Shown here in pieces: positions 63,451-64,000 of a stretch of 64,000 nucleotides of DNA (positions within the stretch are counted from its first letter, which is position 1; the number at the start of each line of letters is the position of its first letter). Origin of the DNA: Mucilaginibacter sp. JRF (GTDB lineage Bacteria > Bacteroidota > Bacteroidia > Sphingobacteriales > Sphingobacteriaceae); contig NZ_JADFBY010000003.1 in NCBI RefSeq assembly GCF_015223065.1, positions 186,001 through 250,000 of the forward strand, read 5' to 3'. The translations under genes were made by a program, and so were the position numbers. The notes under the pieces are model-generated. The model did no database searches. It was not told where the DNA came from and saw only the letters and a list, made by a program, of their open reading frames with translations.

Positions 63451-63523
63451 ATTTCCTGATTTTTGAAATCCGTTGGCACACCTATTTCGAATATTTAGCT
63501 GTAAATGCACCATTTTTTAAAAG

Positions 63524-63567
63524 TTGGAACTTTTATTGCCTAATGGATTGCATCAACACTAATTAAT
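63524..63567 (+). promoter_or_regulatory. Conserved upstream blocks shared by both LruC genes
   Basis: TTGGAACTT (63524-63532) and ACTAATTAAT (63558-63567) also occur before paralogue 1 (61174-61182 and 61209-61218) with spacing 26 against 25 bases. GGAACTT resembles an ECF-sigma -35 element. Confidence 0.5.
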
Positions 63568-63578
63568 TTAAAATAATA

Positions 63579-64000
63579 ATGAAAAAGATCTACGCCTTTT
63601 TGCTTTTAGGTACATTAGCAGGCATGGCATCATGTAAAAAAGATGCTTCTACAGAACCAAGTCCGGTTACAAACACAGGTGATAAAATCGCCCCAGAAGG
63701 TTTCAACTTCAACACTACTAAAGACGTTACAGTTAACGTTACATTACGTACTAACAACGATCAGCCATTGGCCGGTGTAGTAGTTAGTGTATTCAACCCC
63801 TCAAATACTGAATCAGCTATCTTCAAAGCGGTAACAGATCAGAATGGTAAAATCAGTTCAAAAGTAACTGTTCCAACTTCAGCTACTGAATTAATAATCG
63901 ACCCTGCGTACGTAGGTTTAATTCGCAACGCTACAGCAACTATCAATGGTTCAGCAACTACAGCTATCATTGGTGGTAAAGATGGTTTCGGTGGCGATGT
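63579..64000 (+). CDS. LruC-type lipoprotein (paralogue 2), 3' end cut by window
   Basis: 140 codons are visible from the ATG at 63579; the gene runs past the window end. Signal peptide with lipobox MASC (about 16-19), then GDKIAPEGFNFNTTKDVTVN and TNNDQPLAGVVVS, which match paralogue 1 (DKIAPDGFDFKTSKDVNVN, TNSNQPISGVVVS) closely with one two-residue gap. A recent tandem duplication is likely. The LruC domain itself is expected downstream of the window. Confidence 0.85.
   Translation, partial: MKKIYAFLLLGTLAGMASCKKDASTEPSPVTNTGDKIAPEGFNFNTTKDVTVNVTLRTNNDQPLAGVVVSVFNPSNTESAIFKAVTDQNGKISSKVTVPTSATELIIDPAYVGLIRNATATINGSATTAIIGGKDGFGGD

Noticed and set aside
1..64000. CRISPR array, phage or IS element
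   Set aside because: No regularly spaced direct repeats, integrase, transposase or phage structural genes were seen anywhere; repeats found are short palindromes.

Overview
The window looks like a chromosomal segment of a Bacteroidota bacterium, most likely family Sphingobacteriaceae (Mucilaginibacter/Pedobacter-like). The reasons are promoters of the TTTG / TAnnTTTG type with almost no Shine-Dalgarno sequences, CarboxypepD_reg-type TonB receptors, LruC-domain lipoproteins, DUF2723, M61 and CapA proteins, a PDH E1-alpha/E2 pair, and a ligase-associated exonuclease/ATP-dependent ligase pair. Genes are densely packed on both strands. There is one tRNA and no rRNA, phage, IS element or CRISPR array.

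Layout. 1-12.6 kb: DoxX fragment, clpC, ettA, pdhA-pdhC, a lipoprotein gene between two identical 49-bp repeats, an MtfA-like peptidase, a CrtW-type carotenoid ketolase, accA. 12.6-24.3 kb: a large DUF2723 membrane protein, tRNA-Gln, prs-rplY, two outer-membrane barrel receptors, pth, an ArsC/Spx-like protein. 24.4-32.7 kb: M1 peptidase, AhpD-like protein, a gene-free kilobase full of palindromic repeats, hflX, SPFH protein plus DUF922 peptidase, CapA and NlpC/P60 proteins. 33-45 kb: PAS protein, truC, a transglutaminase-like protein, lipoproteins, dinB-pepT, an M61-M28 peptidase pair, DUF4407. 45-53.7 kb: rhodanese, dipeptide epimerase, an unknown conserved protein, rhomboid, a CrtI/CrtD-type desaturase, GH31, VOC protein, nhaA. 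53.7-57.3 kb: repeats and the trpE-trpG-trpC operon with its leader. 57.3-64 kb: a heme-b-like membrane protein, DNA exonuclease and ligase, and two tandem LruC lipoproteins, the second cut by the window edge.

The most notable finding is an unlisted 19-residue trp leader peptide (complement 57181-57240) with two adjacent Trp codons. It lies between a canonical Bacteroidota promoter and a rho-independent terminator just before trpE. Its last codons could base-pair with the terminator's 5' arm, which is the layout of ribosome-mediated transcription attenuation.

The second theme is short G/C-rich palindromic repeats. They occupy intergenic DNA at 27.0-27.7 and 53.8-54.1 kb, and they also reach into genes: they appear to supply both ends of TrpG and the last 37 residues of the ligase-associated exonuclease. 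All functional calls come from reading motifs by eye; no database search was possible.
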